Source: Xylanibacter ruminicola Ga6B6 (lineage in GTDB: Bacteria; Bacteroidota; Bacteroidia; Bacteroidales; Bacteroidaceae). From it: a stretch of 64,000 bases of DNA. Made by a program: the position numbers and the translations under genes. The stretch lies in the NCBI RefSeq assembly GCF_000687715.1, contig NZ_JHXD01000003.1, forward strand, positions 186,001 through 250,000. Reading direction: 5' to 3'. Positions 44,123 to 52,984 of this stretch are shown in pieces. A model generated the notes under the pieces. That model ran no database searches and was not told the origin of the DNA. It saw nothing but the letters and a program-made list of their open reading frames with translations. Position 1 is the stretch's first letter; the number at the start of each line of letters is the position of its first letter.

Positions 44123-44643
44123 AAGCGTTTCATCTTGTTGTAAAGAGTCTGACGGGTGATACCCAACAATTGGGCGGCTTGAGTGAGATTACCATGACAG
44201 TGGTCGATGGTGCGACGGATATGCTCCTGTTCCACTTCGTCGAGACTAACGATTTCGTTCTGCATGTCGAGCACATCCTTCAGTTTGCGTAGCAGTTCGT
44301 CGTTATCCCAAGGCTTGGTGATAAAATCGGCGGCACCGTTCTTCAGTCCCTTTACCGCCAGGTTAATGTCGGCATAGGCTGTGAGCAGTACCACAGGTGT
44401 TTCGGGGTGCTGTTTGCGGATGGTGCGAAGCCAGAAAAGCCCCTCGTTACCATTGTTTACACCAAGGGTAAAGTTCATGTCGAGTACTACGATGTCGATG
44501 GTTTGCTGAGCCATCAGTTTCAGAATGTCATCGGGGTTGGTCGAGGTCAGCACCTGTTCGAAAGTGCCGTCAAGCAGATAACGCATAGCGGTAAGGATGG
44601 CCGCGTTATCATCAACGATTAATATGGTTCCGTACTTGTTCAT
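44119..44643 (-). CDS. Response regulator: receiver plus Fis-type HTH, no AAA+ domain
   Basis: A 174-residue regulator from the ATG at 44643; an in-frame ATG at 44694 lies upstream of the promoter. The receiver domain has acidic Asp11-Asp12, the phosphoacceptor Asp55 (VVLDMNF), the Thr in LLTAYAD and the Lys in ITKPWD. A short linker leads to a Fis-type helix-turn-helix (HIRRTIDHCHGNLTQAAQLL and GITRQTLYNKMKRL). NtrC-type relatives carry a sigma-54 ATPase domain between these parts; here it is absent, as in RegA/PrrA-type regulators. It is divergent from the TolC gene, and the cassettes in front of the ABC units are its likely targets. Confidence 0.9.
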   Translation of the reverse strand: MNKYGTILIVDDNAAILTAMRYLLDGTFEQVLTSTNPDDILKLMAQQTIDIVVLDMNFTLGVNNGNEGLFWLRTIRKQHPETPVVLLTAYADINLAVKGLKNGAADFITKPWDNDELLRKLKDVLDMQNEIVSLDEVEQEHIRRTIDHCHGNLTQAAQLLGITRQTLYNKMKRL

Positions 44644-44660
44644 AATGTAATTTTTGTGTG

Positions 44661-44668
44661 CAAAGATA
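44661..44668 (-). promoter_or_regulatory. -7 box of the regulator-kinase operon
   Basis: TATCTTTG on the minus strand, 17 bp before the regulator ATG. The -33 region of this promoter is covered by the first dyad of the cassette at 44677-44716, which suggests autoregulation. Confidence 0.6.
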
Positions 44669-44676
44669 CGAAGAAT

Positions 44677-44716
44677 TGTATAAAAGTCATACAAAAGGGT
44701 GTATAAATTTTAGACA
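44677..44716 (+). promoter_or_regulatory. Tandem dyad operator cassette 1 (before TolC)
   Basis: Two 17-bp dyads: TGTATAA-AAG-TCATACA (44677-44693) and TGTATAA-ATT-TTAGACA (44700-44716), separated by 6 bp. The second ends 49 bp before a TATCTTTG box at 44766. The same layout recurs at 52198, 52901 and 55401. Confidence 0.75.
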
Positions 44717-44741
44717 ATCAGCCTTTGGAGCCCTATTTTTG

Positions 44742-44773
44742 CTTGGCAGGTAATATTTATTACCCTATCTTTG
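44742..44773 (+). promoter_or_regulatory. Promoter of the TolC-HlyD-permease operon
   Basis: CTTG at 44742-44745 takes the place of TTTG, followed by a 20-bp spacer and TATCTTTG at 44766-44773. Same geometry as at 52263, 52966 and 55466. Confidence 0.7.
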
Positions 44774-44811
44774 CAATAAAAATTGCGACCAAAATTTAAA
44801 AATAACGCGAT

Positions 44812-46182
44812 ATGAAAAAGTCGATCATCCTCTGTATCTCAGTATCTCTGTGTTTGAATTCGGTTCAGGCGCAACAGATGACCATGCAGCAATGCATGCA
44901 GTATGCGGTGCAGCATAACCACGAGGTGAAACAGGCCGAGTTGGAACTCGACAACTATAAGGCATCGAAGACCGGTGCTATCGGTAAATTCCTGCCATCT
45001 GTGGATGGATACATCGGTGCCCAGTATAACTTTGGACGTGCCATCGACCCAGAGACCAACGGCTATACCGATGTGAGTACCTTTTATAATGGCTATCAAC
45101 TCTCGGCATCGTTGCCAGTATTCGACGGATTCAGTCGTCTGCATGCCCTCAAGGCCGCTAAGGCCAGCGAGATGATGGGACGCGCCAGTCTGCGCCAGCG
45201 TCAGGATCAGACGGCACTCGACGTACTGCAGGCCTATACCAGCGTGGCTTATTACGATGGATTAGTAAAGATGGCCGAGGAGAAAGTTGAAGAGACGTTG
45301 TTGTTGCTCAAGCAGGTAAAAGTGCTTGAAGAGGTGGGGCGAAAGAGTGCTGCTGATGTGGCTCAGGTGGAATCGCAACAGGCTGAGGCCGATTACGAAC
45401 TGACACGTCAGCAGAACCTTTATGCCTCGGCTATATTGGAACTGAAAAAGGCCATGAACTATCCCTTGGGTGATAGTCTGAGCCTGGAATATATTCCCAA
45501 CGTGGGAATGTTTGATTCCCAGTGTGGGAACAATTCATTCCCAACGTGGGAAATCGGCTCGCCGCTTGCTACCAACGGGACGCAAGAAAAAAATCTGGAT
45601 AACGAGCGCCATCCAGAACTTCAGGTGGCCCGCTATCGCATGCAGACATCGAAACATGAGTGGCATCAGGCTCGCGCTTCTCTTTACCCATCACTCTCTC
45701 TCAGTGCGGGTCTGAGCACCACTTATTACAAAACGCTACATAACGATGCTGCGGAGACATTCCGCAATCAGATGAAGAATAATATGGGTGAATACTTTGG
45801 CGTATCAGTCAACATCCCCCTGTTCAACCGTTTGCAAACCCTTACCAGCATCCGCAAGGCCAAGAACAACTACAAGATTGCCCAGGAGGCTTACGACCAG
45901 AAACAACTGGAACTGGCCAAACTGAGCAGCGAGGCTTGGCAGGACTGGCAGGGCTATCAGAAGCAGACCATACAGATGGAGAAGAAGGTTGAGGCCGATA
46001 GCATCGCCTATCAGCTTACCCGTCGACAGTTCGAAGAGGGCCTTGCAACAGCCATCGATCTGCACACCACATCGGCACAGCTACTCAACTCAAAAGCCAC
46101 CCTGCTGCAATGTCAGCTCATGGCTATGGTAAAGGAACAATTAGTAAGATATTATAAAGGAGAAACAATATGGACAGAGTAA
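44812..46182 (+). CDS. TolC-family outer-membrane efflux protein
   Basis: A 456-residue outer-membrane channel protein. A signal peptide (MKKSIILCISVSLCLNSVQA) is followed by two internal repeats of long coiled helices (QQCMQYAVQHNHEVKQAELELD and the second half from about residue 260). The region between them (residues 228-247) is encoded by three palindromic 17-bp repeats, which adds a variable loop. With HlyD and the ABC permeases it would form a trans-envelope export route. It overlaps the HlyD start by 13 bp and opens the first operon of the array. Confidence 0.9.
   Translation: MKKSIILCISVSLCLNSVQAQQMTMQQCMQYAVQHNHEVKQAELELDNYKASKTGAIGKFLPSVDGYIGAQYNFGRAIDPETNGYTDVSTFYNGYQLSASLPVFDGFSRLHALKAAKASEMMGRASLRQRQDQTALDVLQAYTSVAYYDGLVKMAEEKVEETLLLLKQVKVLEEVGRKSAADVAQVESQQAEADYELTRQQNLYASAILELKKAMNYPLGDSLSLEYIPNVGMFDSQCGNNSFPTWEIGSPLATNGTQEKNLDNERHPELQVARYRMQTSKHEWHQARASLYPSLSLSAGLSTTYYKTLHNDAAETFRNQMKNNMGEYFGVSVNIPLFNRLQTLTSIRKAKNNYKIAQEAYDQKQLELAKLSSEAWQDWQGYQKQTIQMEKKVEADSIAYQLTRRQFEEGLATAIDLHTTSAQLLNSKATLLQCQLMAMVKEQLVRYYKGETIWTE
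45493..45553. repeat. Three 17-bp palindromes, 22-bp period, inside the TolC gene
   Basis: ATTCCCAACGTGGGAAT (45493-45509), a variant with AGTGTGGGAAC (45515-45531) and ATTCCCAACGTGGGAAA (45537-45553). The period is exactly 22 bp, which is not a multiple of three, so the three copies are read in different frames. Confidence 0.8.
46156..46162 (+). promoter_or_regulatory. Shine-Dalgarno site for the HlyD gene
   Basis: AAAGGAG lies 7 nt before the ATG at 46170, inside the last codons of TolC, and supports the overlapping start. Confidence 0.6.
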
Positions 46183-47423
46183 TCGAAAAAACTAAGAGTC
46201 AGCAACTGAAGAAGTATTGGCCATACGCTGCAGGCGGTAGCTTGTTGTTAGTAATGCTGGTTTGGCTGATTTTTGGCAACCATGCCTCGACGCTCAAGGT
46301 GAGCAAGGACGAGATGACCATCAGCGAAGCACAGCGTGCCGAGTTCAAAGACTATGTACGTACCAACGGCCAGGTGCTGCCCATCCAGATAGTACAGATT
46401 TCGCCCGAAGAAGGTGGTATCGTGATGGAGAAGGTGGTTGAAGAAGGTACGATGGTGCACAAGGGCGATGTGATTGTTCGATTGAGCAACTCGAACCTCG
46501 ACCTGCAGATTCTGAATGCCGAGGCCGAACTGGCTGAGAAGCAGAACCTGCTGCGTAACACCCAGGTGGCTATGCAACAGGACCGTTTGAACAACCAGAC
46601 CGAACAGGCTCAGTTGGATATGGACACCCATCGCAAACAGCGTACCTACGATCAGAACAAGCGCTTGTATGCCGAAAAGCTGATTAGCAAGGAGGATTAC
46701 ATCAAGTCGCAGGAGGATTACCAGCTTTCTGCCAAGAAGCGCTCGCTCATTACCAAGCGCCTGAAGCAGGACTCTATCTATCGCACCGTTCAGATGGACC
46801 AGATGGAGGACAATCTGCAGAACATGCGTAAGAACGTGGTGCTGGTTCGCCAGCGTAAGGATAAGCTCGAGATACGTTCGGCTATCGATGGCGAACTGGG
46901 ACTGCTGGATGTGGAGTTAGGACAGAGCATTCAGCCTGGTCAGAAGATTGGTCAGTTGAACGACCTCTCGGATTACAAGGTGCAGGCCAGCATCGACGAG
47001 CATTATATCGACCGCGTTCGTCCAGGTCTTTCAGCTACCTTCACCCGTGGCGACAAGCAGTACCAGTTGCAGGTTCGCAAGGTATACCCCGAGGTGCGCG
47101 ATGGTAAGTTCCGTTGTGATTTCGTATTCAAAGGCGAGCGTCCTGAGAACATCCGCTCTGGTCAGACCTATTATATCGACCTGGAACTGGGTCAGCCCGA
47201 GCAGGCCATCATCATTCCTCGTGGCACCTTCTTCCAGACCACAGGAGGCCAGTGGATATTTGTGCTCGATAAGAGTGGCTCGAAGGCTTATCGTCGTAAC
47301 ATCCGTGTAGGTCGTCAGAACCCTCAGTACTACGAGATTCTCGAAGGTTTGGAGCCAGGCGAGCGCGTGGTTACCAGTGGTTACGAAGCATTCAAGGATA
47401 ACGAAGTGTTAGTGATTAAGTAA
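46170..47423 (+). CDS. HlyD/MacA-family periplasmic adaptor subunit
   Basis: A 417-residue inner-membrane-anchored adaptor that links ABC permeases to TolC. A cytosolic N-terminus and one transmembrane helix (residues 19-35) are followed by the split lipoyl/biotinyl-type domain (EEGTMVHKGDVIVRLSNSNL), a long coiled coil (about residues 100-235), and beta-barrel domains. The start overlaps TolC, and the stop is 6 bp before permease 1. Adaptors of this type work with MacB-like transporters. Confidence 0.92.
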   Translation: MDRVIEKTKSQQLKKYWPYAAGGSLLLVMLVWLIFGNHASTLKVSKDEMTISEAQRAEFKDYVRTNGQVLPIQIVQISPEEGGIVMEKVVEEGTMVHKGDVIVRLSNSNLDLQILNAEAELAEKQNLLRNTQVAMQQDRLNNQTEQAQLDMDTHRKQRTYDQNKRLYAEKLISKEDYIKSQEDYQLSAKKRSLITKRLKQDSIYRTVQMDQMEDNLQNMRKNVVLVRQRKDKLEIRSAIDGELGLLDVELGQSIQPGQKIGQLNDLSDYKVQASIDEHYIDRVRPGLSATFTRGDKQYQLQVRKVYPEVRDGKFRCDFVFKGERPENIRSGQTYYIDLELGQPEQAIIIPRGTFFQTTGGQWIFVLDKSGSKAYRRNIRVGRQNPQYYEILEGLEPGERVVTSGYEAFKDNEVLVIK

Positions 47424-47429
47424 AGCGTT

Positions 47430-49808
47430 ATGAAAAGCTATTTTAAGTTTCTTGGTCGCCATCGCCTGTTTACCATTATAAATATTGTGGGCCTGTGCCT
47501 GTCGATGGCCTTCCTGTTGCTGTTGGGCGATTTGATCTACCGTCAGACATCAGTAGAGAACTACCAGACCCGTGGCGAGCGTATCTTCGCATTGGGCAAT
47601 GAGGAGTTTACCATGTCGCACTTCCGCGTAGGTCAGAAGTTGCAGGACCGTTTCCCCGAAATAGAGGCGTGGTGTTCTGTCTCTGGTTATAATGCCATGT
47701 TTGATATCCGTGGCATGGAGGTGCAAACCGAGATTCTGGTGGTGGCACCTAACTTCTTTGAATTCTTCGATTACCAGTTGTTGACTGGCGACAAGCATAA
47801 AGTGCTCGAAGCCCCCAACCAGATGGTGGTGAGCAAGAAGTTTGCCGAACGCTATTGGCCCGAGGGCGATGCCGTTGGCAAGGAGGTTGTGCTGGGTGAT
47901 AAGAACGATCCCGACGGGCATGTTACCTATACCATCAGTGGCATCATGGACGATTTCGACCGCTCGGTTATCCCCAGCAGTCACGAGTGCGTGGTGAACC
48001 TCGAAAGTCATAAGCATTTTAACTATTCGGCTTATACCGAAGAGATGAACAATGCCGGTAGTAGCGTGCTGTTCCTGATGCAGCGCGAGGGTGCCGACCT
48101 GCGTAGCAAGGCCGATGCGATGCGCGAGTATATGAAGACCTTCTTCTGGCTCTATCGTATGGATGCAGTAAAGCAGGTTACGCTTACCCCGCTCTCTGCG
48201 CTCTACTACGATGCCAAGGAATGCTCATTCCAGTCGGGCGACCTGAACCACGGCAATCGCGATATGGCTCACCTCTATGTGGTGATAGCCCTGTTGGTGC
48301 TGGTGTTCGCTATTTTTAATTATGTCAACCTGAGTGTGTCGCTTACCACAGAGCGCTCGAAGGAGATGGCCACACGCCGATTGTTAGGTCTGTCGCGTTT
48401 GCAGGTATTCCTGAAGCTGATTGGCGAGAGCATCTTCTTTACAGCCATCGCTTTTGGTGTGGCTTATCTGGTAGCCCTTGCCCTGCAGGATAAGGCTATC
48501 GAGATGGCCGCCTGTCCGATGGATCTGTTGAAGGATACTGGCATCGTTACAATCATCGGCTTTGTGCTTATCATTGCTGTGGTAGGTGCGTTGGCAGGTT
48601 TTGTGCCCGCCTCGATACTCAGTGGCTATCAGCCTATCGATATCGTTCGTGGCACCTTCCGCCGTCGTGTTCGTCAGCGTTGGAGCCATGTGCTGATGGT
48701 GATTCAGACTGTGTTTGCCATCGTGATGCTCACTGTAACCTTGTTGCTCAGTAGCAATATCCGCGAAAAGATGCATCAGCCTCTGGGTTACGATTACGAG
48801 AATATTCTGGAAACCTGGGGACTTCATAACCTGAGTCTGACGCAGCGCCAGACCTATCGCCAGCAGCTGTTGCAACTGCCCGAGGTTGATGCTGTGGGAT
48901 TTGGTTATGGTACGCCGCTCGATTTCTTGGAGAACAACACCACCCAGGCCGACGACGGTACGGTGGTAAGTATGCGCTACCTGATGGGCGACAGCTGTTT
49001 CTTCAATATTCTGAACCTGCATCCTGAGAAGACTTATTCGGATAATGGAGTAGGTGTGAACTACCAGTTACTGCGCCAGTTTGGTAAGAGTGATGATACC
49101 CGAGAGATAGTGAACACCAAAGGCCATATGAATATGACTATTTCGGCTGTTTATCCCGATATTATCTATCAGACTGTGATGAACGAGGAGAAGCACCCCA
49201 CGCCCATCGTGATATTGAGAACCGATGAATATCTTAACGACACCACCAGTTTTGCTCAGCGACAATATGGCTCGCCCCGTATGGCAATCGTGAAATATCA
49301 TGGTAATCGCGAAAAGGTGGAGGGCCAGATGAAAGCCCTGTTCCAGGAATTCACGGGTCATGAAGCCCCCGAGGCCCATTCGCTTGAACAGAAACATCAG
49401 GAATGGTACGAGGATTACGAGCGATTCCTGAGTGTGCTCACCGTGTTTACGTTTGTAGCTTTGCTCATAGCTATCCTGGGACTGATGGCGATGAACAGTT
49501 ACTTCGTAGGTCAGCGTAGGCGTGAGATTGCTGTGCGCCGTGTGTTTGGTGCCGAAGTAAGCAGTATCACCCTGCACTTGTTGCGAACGGTGTTTGTACA
49601 GTCGTTGGTAGCCGCCATTATCGCTATCCCGTTGGCCTACTGGCTGGCACCTACGGCAGGCAGTATATCAGGTTTGCATGTAGAGATGCAGTTCACGCCT
49701 TTGGTACTCTCGCTGATCATCGTGCTGGTAGTAAATGTGCTTACTGCCGCCCTGCAGGGATGGCGCGCCGCAACCGAGAACCCTATCAACAACATTAAGA
49801 ACGAATAA
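47430..49808 (+). CDS. ABC transporter permease, MacB/FtsX type (array member 1)
   Basis: A 792-residue permease with two MacB-like halves: an N-terminal transmembrane segment (residues 13-33), a large periplasmic domain, three transmembrane helices ending near residue 410, a second helix at about 425-445, another periplasmic domain, and a C-terminal FtsX unit of three helices. It has no ATPase domain and must use a separate one. The protein ends NPINNIKNE, a signature shared by the other members. It begins MKSYFKFLGRHRLFT and shows similarity to, but not near-identity with, members 2 and 3. Confidence 0.9.
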   Translation: MKSYFKFLGRHRLFTIINIVGLCLSMAFLLLLGDLIYRQTSVENYQTRGERIFALGNEEFTMSHFRVGQKLQDRFPEIEAWCSVSGYNAMFDIRGMEVQTEILVVAPNFFEFFDYQLLTGDKHKVLEAPNQMVVSKKFAERYWPEGDAVGKEVVLGDKNDPDGHVTYTISGIMDDFDRSVIPSSHECVVNLESHKHFNYSAYTEEMNNAGSSVLFLMQREGADLRSKADAMREYMKTFFWLYRMDAVKQVTLTPLSALYYDAKECSFQSGDLNHGNRDMAHLYVVIALLVLVFAIFNYVNLSVSLTTERSKEMATRRLLGLSRLQVFLKLIGESIFFTAIAFGVAYLVALALQDKAIEMAACPMDLLKDTGIVTIIGFVLIIAVVGALAGFVPASILSGYQPIDIVRGTFRRRVRQRWSHVLMVIQTVFAIVMLTVTLLLSSNIREKMHQPLGYDYENILETWGLHNLSLTQRQTYRQQLLQLPEVDAVGFGYGTPLDFLENNTTQADDGTVVSMRYLMGDSCFFNILNLHPEKTYSDNGVGVNYQLLRQFGKSDDTREIVNTKGHMNMTISAVYPDIIYQTVMNEEKHPTPIVILRTDEYLNDTTSFAQRQYGSPRMAIVKYHGNREKVEGQMKALFQEFTGHEAPEAHSLEQKHQEWYEDYERFLSVLTVFTFVALLIAILGLMAMNSYFVGQRRREIAVRRVFGAEVSSITLHLLRTVFVQSLVAAIIAIPLAYWLAPTAGSISGLHVEMQFTPLVLSLIIVLVVNVLTAALQGWRAATENPINNIKNE

Positions 49809-49821
49809 ACCATAAAACCGT

Positions 49822-52188
49822 ATGAAAAGTTACTTTCGATTTCTATCACGCAACAAGCTCTACACATTAATCAATGTGGTAGGGCTTGTCGTGTCGTTAA
49901 TGTTTATCATCCTGCTGGGCGACTACACCTGGCGCCAGTACAGCATCGACTCGTGGCACAAGAATGCCGATCGTATCGTGCTGGTGGGCAGCGAGTCGTC
50001 ATTTGCCTTGTGGCCAGATGCTGCCGCTCAGATAAAAGATATGTGTCCTGAGATTGAGCAGAAATGCTGTGTAATGAGTTCAAAGTGTAAAATCAGATAT
50101 CATCAGCTGGAGGTAAAAGACGATGACAAGGGAAATGGTTCCGTCTTGCTGGTCGACTCGACATTCTTCCAGTTCTTCGATTTCGAGTTGGAGGCAGGCG
50201 ACCGTCGTACGGCTTTAGACGCCCCCAACAAATGTGTAATTACTGAACGCTTGGCCAAACGCCTCTTCGGCGATAAGGACCCTATAGGCGAGCCCTTGCA
50301 GATTATGGGCGATCGCGAAGTTGATCCAAGCAATACCATCTACGATAGCACCTTGGTGTATACCGTTAGTGCTGTTGCCAAGAATTTTGACTACACGGCA
50401 CTGCCTAATGAAACGCAGGTTATTGCCAGTGTAGAGCGCTATCCACAGATAGAGGGCTATAAGTTTGATAATTACGGGTTTGCTTTCAGCTCTTCAGGTG
50501 CTTGCAAGGGCTTTTTTATGCTTCGTCCAGGCATGACGCTCGACAGCAAGAAGAAAGCCATTAATGACCTTATTGTCAAGAATTTTCCTCCTATTTTTGA
50601 AGAATATAAGGTAAGCATCATACCTCTTAAAGATATGATGTTTGCGCCTCAGAACGATGGTAAGGGAGTGATGAAAGGCGACAAGACGCGACTTCGCATC
50701 ATGCTGGCTGCTGTGCTAGCCATCCTCTTCTTTGCCATCACCAACTATATTAATCTGACTGTAGCCAATACGGGATTTCGTTCCAAGGAGATGGCTACAC
50801 GACGGCTCTTCGGTAGCAGTCAGCGCACCATATCGCTGAAACTTATTGCAGAATCGACGCTGATGGTGGCCGTCTCTTTTACTATCGGACTGGCCTTGGC
50901 GCTCAGTTTTCAGCAAGATGCCGCCAACCTGTTCAAGGGGAAGATAGCATTGGTAGATGATATCAATATAGGTAGCATATGTATTTGTCTTGGTTTCATC
51001 CTGCTGGTAGGTTTCGTCTCGGGCATCCTACCCTCATGGCACATTTCCCGCTATCAGCCCATCGACATCGTGAAGGGTAATTTCCGTTTCCATTCTAAGA
51101 TGGTTTTAGGACGTCTGTTCATTATCTTGCAGAATGTCATCACTATCACAATGCTTACAGCCAGTCTTGTCATCTGGCTACAACTGAACCACCTCATTCA
51201 TGCGCCGTTAGGCTACAACACCAAGAACCTGTACTATGTGGGAACGCCAGAAGGTAAGAGCCAGACAGTCAGGAATAAGTTGGAGAAGATGCCCTTTGTG
51301 GAGCGCATTGGTGAGTATAGCGGAACGCCCTTTACTGACAGCGGCGGTGGCGTCATGGTGGGCGCCATGCACAACGGTAATTGGATAAGTATGTTCGTAA
51401 CTGCTATGGATTCGACTGCCTTCGATCTCTATGGACTGGAGATTCTCAAAGATTATGGTAATACCCGTGATGGCTACTATCTGAATGAGGAAGCCAAGCG
51501 TAAGTTTGGGTTGAGGGATGAGGACCGCGAGATACCCATGGGCATGGGTGAAAAGGCACCAGTTAACGGTATCCTCAAAGAATTCCATCACATAAACGTG
51601 CTCCGTGAAGCAGATCCTTTTGGCATTCAGTTGCAGGAACATATTGGAAATCCCTGTTACCTTGTTAGGACAAATGGCGATAAAAAGGCGAAGGCCGCTT
51701 TCTTCGACTTAATGAGAGAATTGGATGTTTCTGAGGAACAATTGGAATGGTATGTTTCTAGCATGGAGAAGGATGTAGCCAAGACCTTCGTTGAGCAGCA
51801 GAACACGTTGAAGATTATCACCATCTTCACCATCATTGCCATTATCATCTCTATCCTAGGCACCATCGGCATGTCGCTCTTCTTCATCCGTCAGCGACAG
51901 AAGGAAATCTCCATCCGTAAAGTGATGGGCTCTACATCGGGCGAAGTACTGATGTTAATGCTCCGTATCTTCTCAATACCATTGCTGATTGCGTTTGTCA
52001 TTGCCGTACCCCTCTCGTGGTATGTGATGACCGACTGGCTCAGCAATTTCAGTTATCGTATCACGCTCAGTGCCTGGATATTCGTAGCGGCTGGGTTTAC
52101 CTGCTTCATCATCTCGCTGCTTACCGTTGTTTTCCAGAGCTGGCGCGCTGCATCTGAGAACCCTGTGAACAATATCAAAACCGAATAA
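49822..52188 (+). CDS. ABC transporter permease, MacB/FtsX type (array member 2)
   Basis: A 788-residue permease with the same two-half layout as member 1 and the ending NPVNNIKTE. The first 45 residues are nearly identical to member 3 (MKSYFRFLSRNKLYTLINVV), and the nucleotide sequence over this stretch is also almost the same, pointing to a duplication or gene conversion. It follows member 1 after 13 bp and shares its operon. The transported substrate is unknown. Confidence 0.9.
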   Translation: MKSYFRFLSRNKLYTLINVVGLVVSLMFIILLGDYTWRQYSIDSWHKNADRIVLVGSESSFALWPDAAAQIKDMCPEIEQKCCVMSSKCKIRYHQLEVKDDDKGNGSVLLVDSTFFQFFDFELEAGDRRTALDAPNKCVITERLAKRLFGDKDPIGEPLQIMGDREVDPSNTIYDSTLVYTVSAVAKNFDYTALPNETQVIASVERYPQIEGYKFDNYGFAFSSSGACKGFFMLRPGMTLDSKKKAINDLIVKNFPPIFEEYKVSIIPLKDMMFAPQNDGKGVMKGDKTRLRIMLAAVLAILFFAITNYINLTVANTGFRSKEMATRRLFGSSQRTISLKLIAESTLMVAVSFTIGLALALSFQQDAANLFKGKIALVDDINIGSICICLGFILLVGFVSGILPSWHISRYQPIDIVKGNFRFHSKMVLGRLFIILQNVITITMLTASLVIWLQLNHLIHAPLGYNTKNLYYVGTPEGKSQTVRNKLEKMPFVERIGEYSGTPFTDSGGGVMVGAMHNGNWISMFVTAMDSTAFDLYGLEILKDYGNTRDGYYLNEEAKRKFGLRDEDREIPMGMGEKAPVNGILKEFHHINVLREADPFGIQLQEHIGNPCYLVRTNGDKKAKAAFFDLMRELDVSEEQLEWYVSSMEKDVAKTFVEQQNTLKIITIFTIIAIIISILGTIGMSLFFIRQRQKEISIRKVMGSTSGEVLMLMLRIFSIPLLIAFVIAVPLSWYVMTDWLSNFSYRITLSAWIFVAAGFTCFIISLLTVVFQSWRAASENPVNNIKTE

Positions 52189-52197
52189 TCAGGGTAG

Positions 52198-52237
52198 TGT
52201 AAATAAATCATACGATAGTGTGTATAAAGATTAGACG
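52198..52237 (+). promoter_or_regulatory. Tandem dyad operator cassette 2 (before the DUF3836-like gene)
   Basis: Dyads TGTAAAT-AAA-TCATACG (52198-52214) and TGTATAA-AGA-TTAGACG (52221-52237), 6 bp apart; 49 bp then lead to TAACTTTG at 52287. Confidence 0.75.
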
Positions 52238-52262
52238 AACGGCCTCCGGGCACTCCAAAAAG

Positions 52263-52294
52263 CTTGCATAGAACTTAGAATGATCGTAACTTTG
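52263..52294 (+). promoter_or_regulatory. Promoter of the DUF3836-like gene
   Basis: CTTG at 52263-52266, a 20-bp spacer and TAACTTTG at 52287-52294. CAAAAAGCTTGCA spans the CTTG, identical to the promoter at 55466. Confidence 0.7.
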
Positions 52295-52344
52295 CAATGT
52301 GAAAAGAAAAAAGCAAAGTATTAACAATTTAAATAAGTACGATT

Positions 52345-52899
52345 ATGAAAAAGTTTATGATTAGCTCGATGATGTGCCTGATGGCTCTGACCTCAAATGC
52401 ACAAGTGATGACATCTGCAACTGTGGATAAGATTTTCGACACAGTCTCTCAAGCTAACGACGCAGAGTTTGTTTACAATGCTGATCGTGATGCCGATGGT
52501 AAGATTGCTACGATGGTGGTATATCAGGAACAGCCCCAGCGCAAGGGTAACTTCACCCTGAAGCCCATCTACCGCTACCAGTACAACTATGCTGCCGATG
52601 GTAAGCTCACCAGTCGTACTAAGTTCGTATGGAACAAGAACCAGTGGCTGTGTGCGGGTCGCCACAACTACTTGTTGGATGGCGGATTGTATATCGCTAC
52701 CTATAGTCGCTGGAACAAGAAGAAGGCGCAGTTTGATGAGCCCGTAGGCCAAATCACCTATACTCTGCTGCCCGATGAGAGCATTGCCAGCGTGGCCTGT
52801 TACAGTCGTGAGCGTGGTCATGCCGACTTGCAACTGGAGTGGCAGGCACCTGTTGAAAAAGGTACCTTGTACACCGATCATTACCTTACTCTGAAATGA
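52345..52899 (+). CDS. Small exported protein, DUF3836-like
   Basis: A 184-residue secreted protein. A signal peptide (MKKFMISSMMCLMALTSNAQ) precedes a beta-rich body with repeated Tyr/Trp segments (YRYQYNYAADGKLTSRTKFV and IATYSRWNKKKAQFD). This pattern resembles the DUF3836 family of Prevotella and Bacteroides; I am not certain. It is a single-gene unit with its own cassette and terminator, inside the efflux array, so it may be a cargo, sensor or accessory of the transporter. Confidence 0.7.
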   Translation: MKKFMISSMMCLMALTSNAQVMTSATVDKIFDTVSQANDAEFVYNADRDADGKIATMVVYQEQPQRKGNFTLKPIYRYQYNYAADGKLTSRTKFVWNKNQWLCAGRHNYLLDGGLYIATYSRWNKKKAQFDEPVGQITYTLLPDESIASVACYSRERGHADLQLEWQAPVEKGTLYTDHYLTLK

Positions 52900-52900
52900 T

Positions 52901-52940
52901 TGTCAAGGAATCATACGCCGAGGTGTCTAATAATTAGACA
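52901..52940 (+). promoter_or_regulatory. Tandem dyad operator cassette 3 (before permease 3)
   Basis: Dyads TGTCAAG-GAA-TCATACG (52901-52917) and TGTCTAA-TAA-TTAGACA (52924-52940), 6 bp apart; the second is a perfect palindrome. 49 bp lead to TATTTTTG at 52990. Confidence 0.78.
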
Positions 52941-52943
52941 ATC

Positions 52944-52984
52944 CGCATCCGCCAGGGTGTAAAACCTTGGCGGATGCGTTTTTT
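52944..52984 (+). terminator. Terminator of the DUF3836-like gene, interleaved with the next promoter
   Basis: A 14-bp stem (52944-52957 with 52965-52978, one G-T wobble) around a 7-nt loop, followed by six T. Its right arm contains the CTTG element of the next promoter (52966-52969). Confidence 0.85.
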
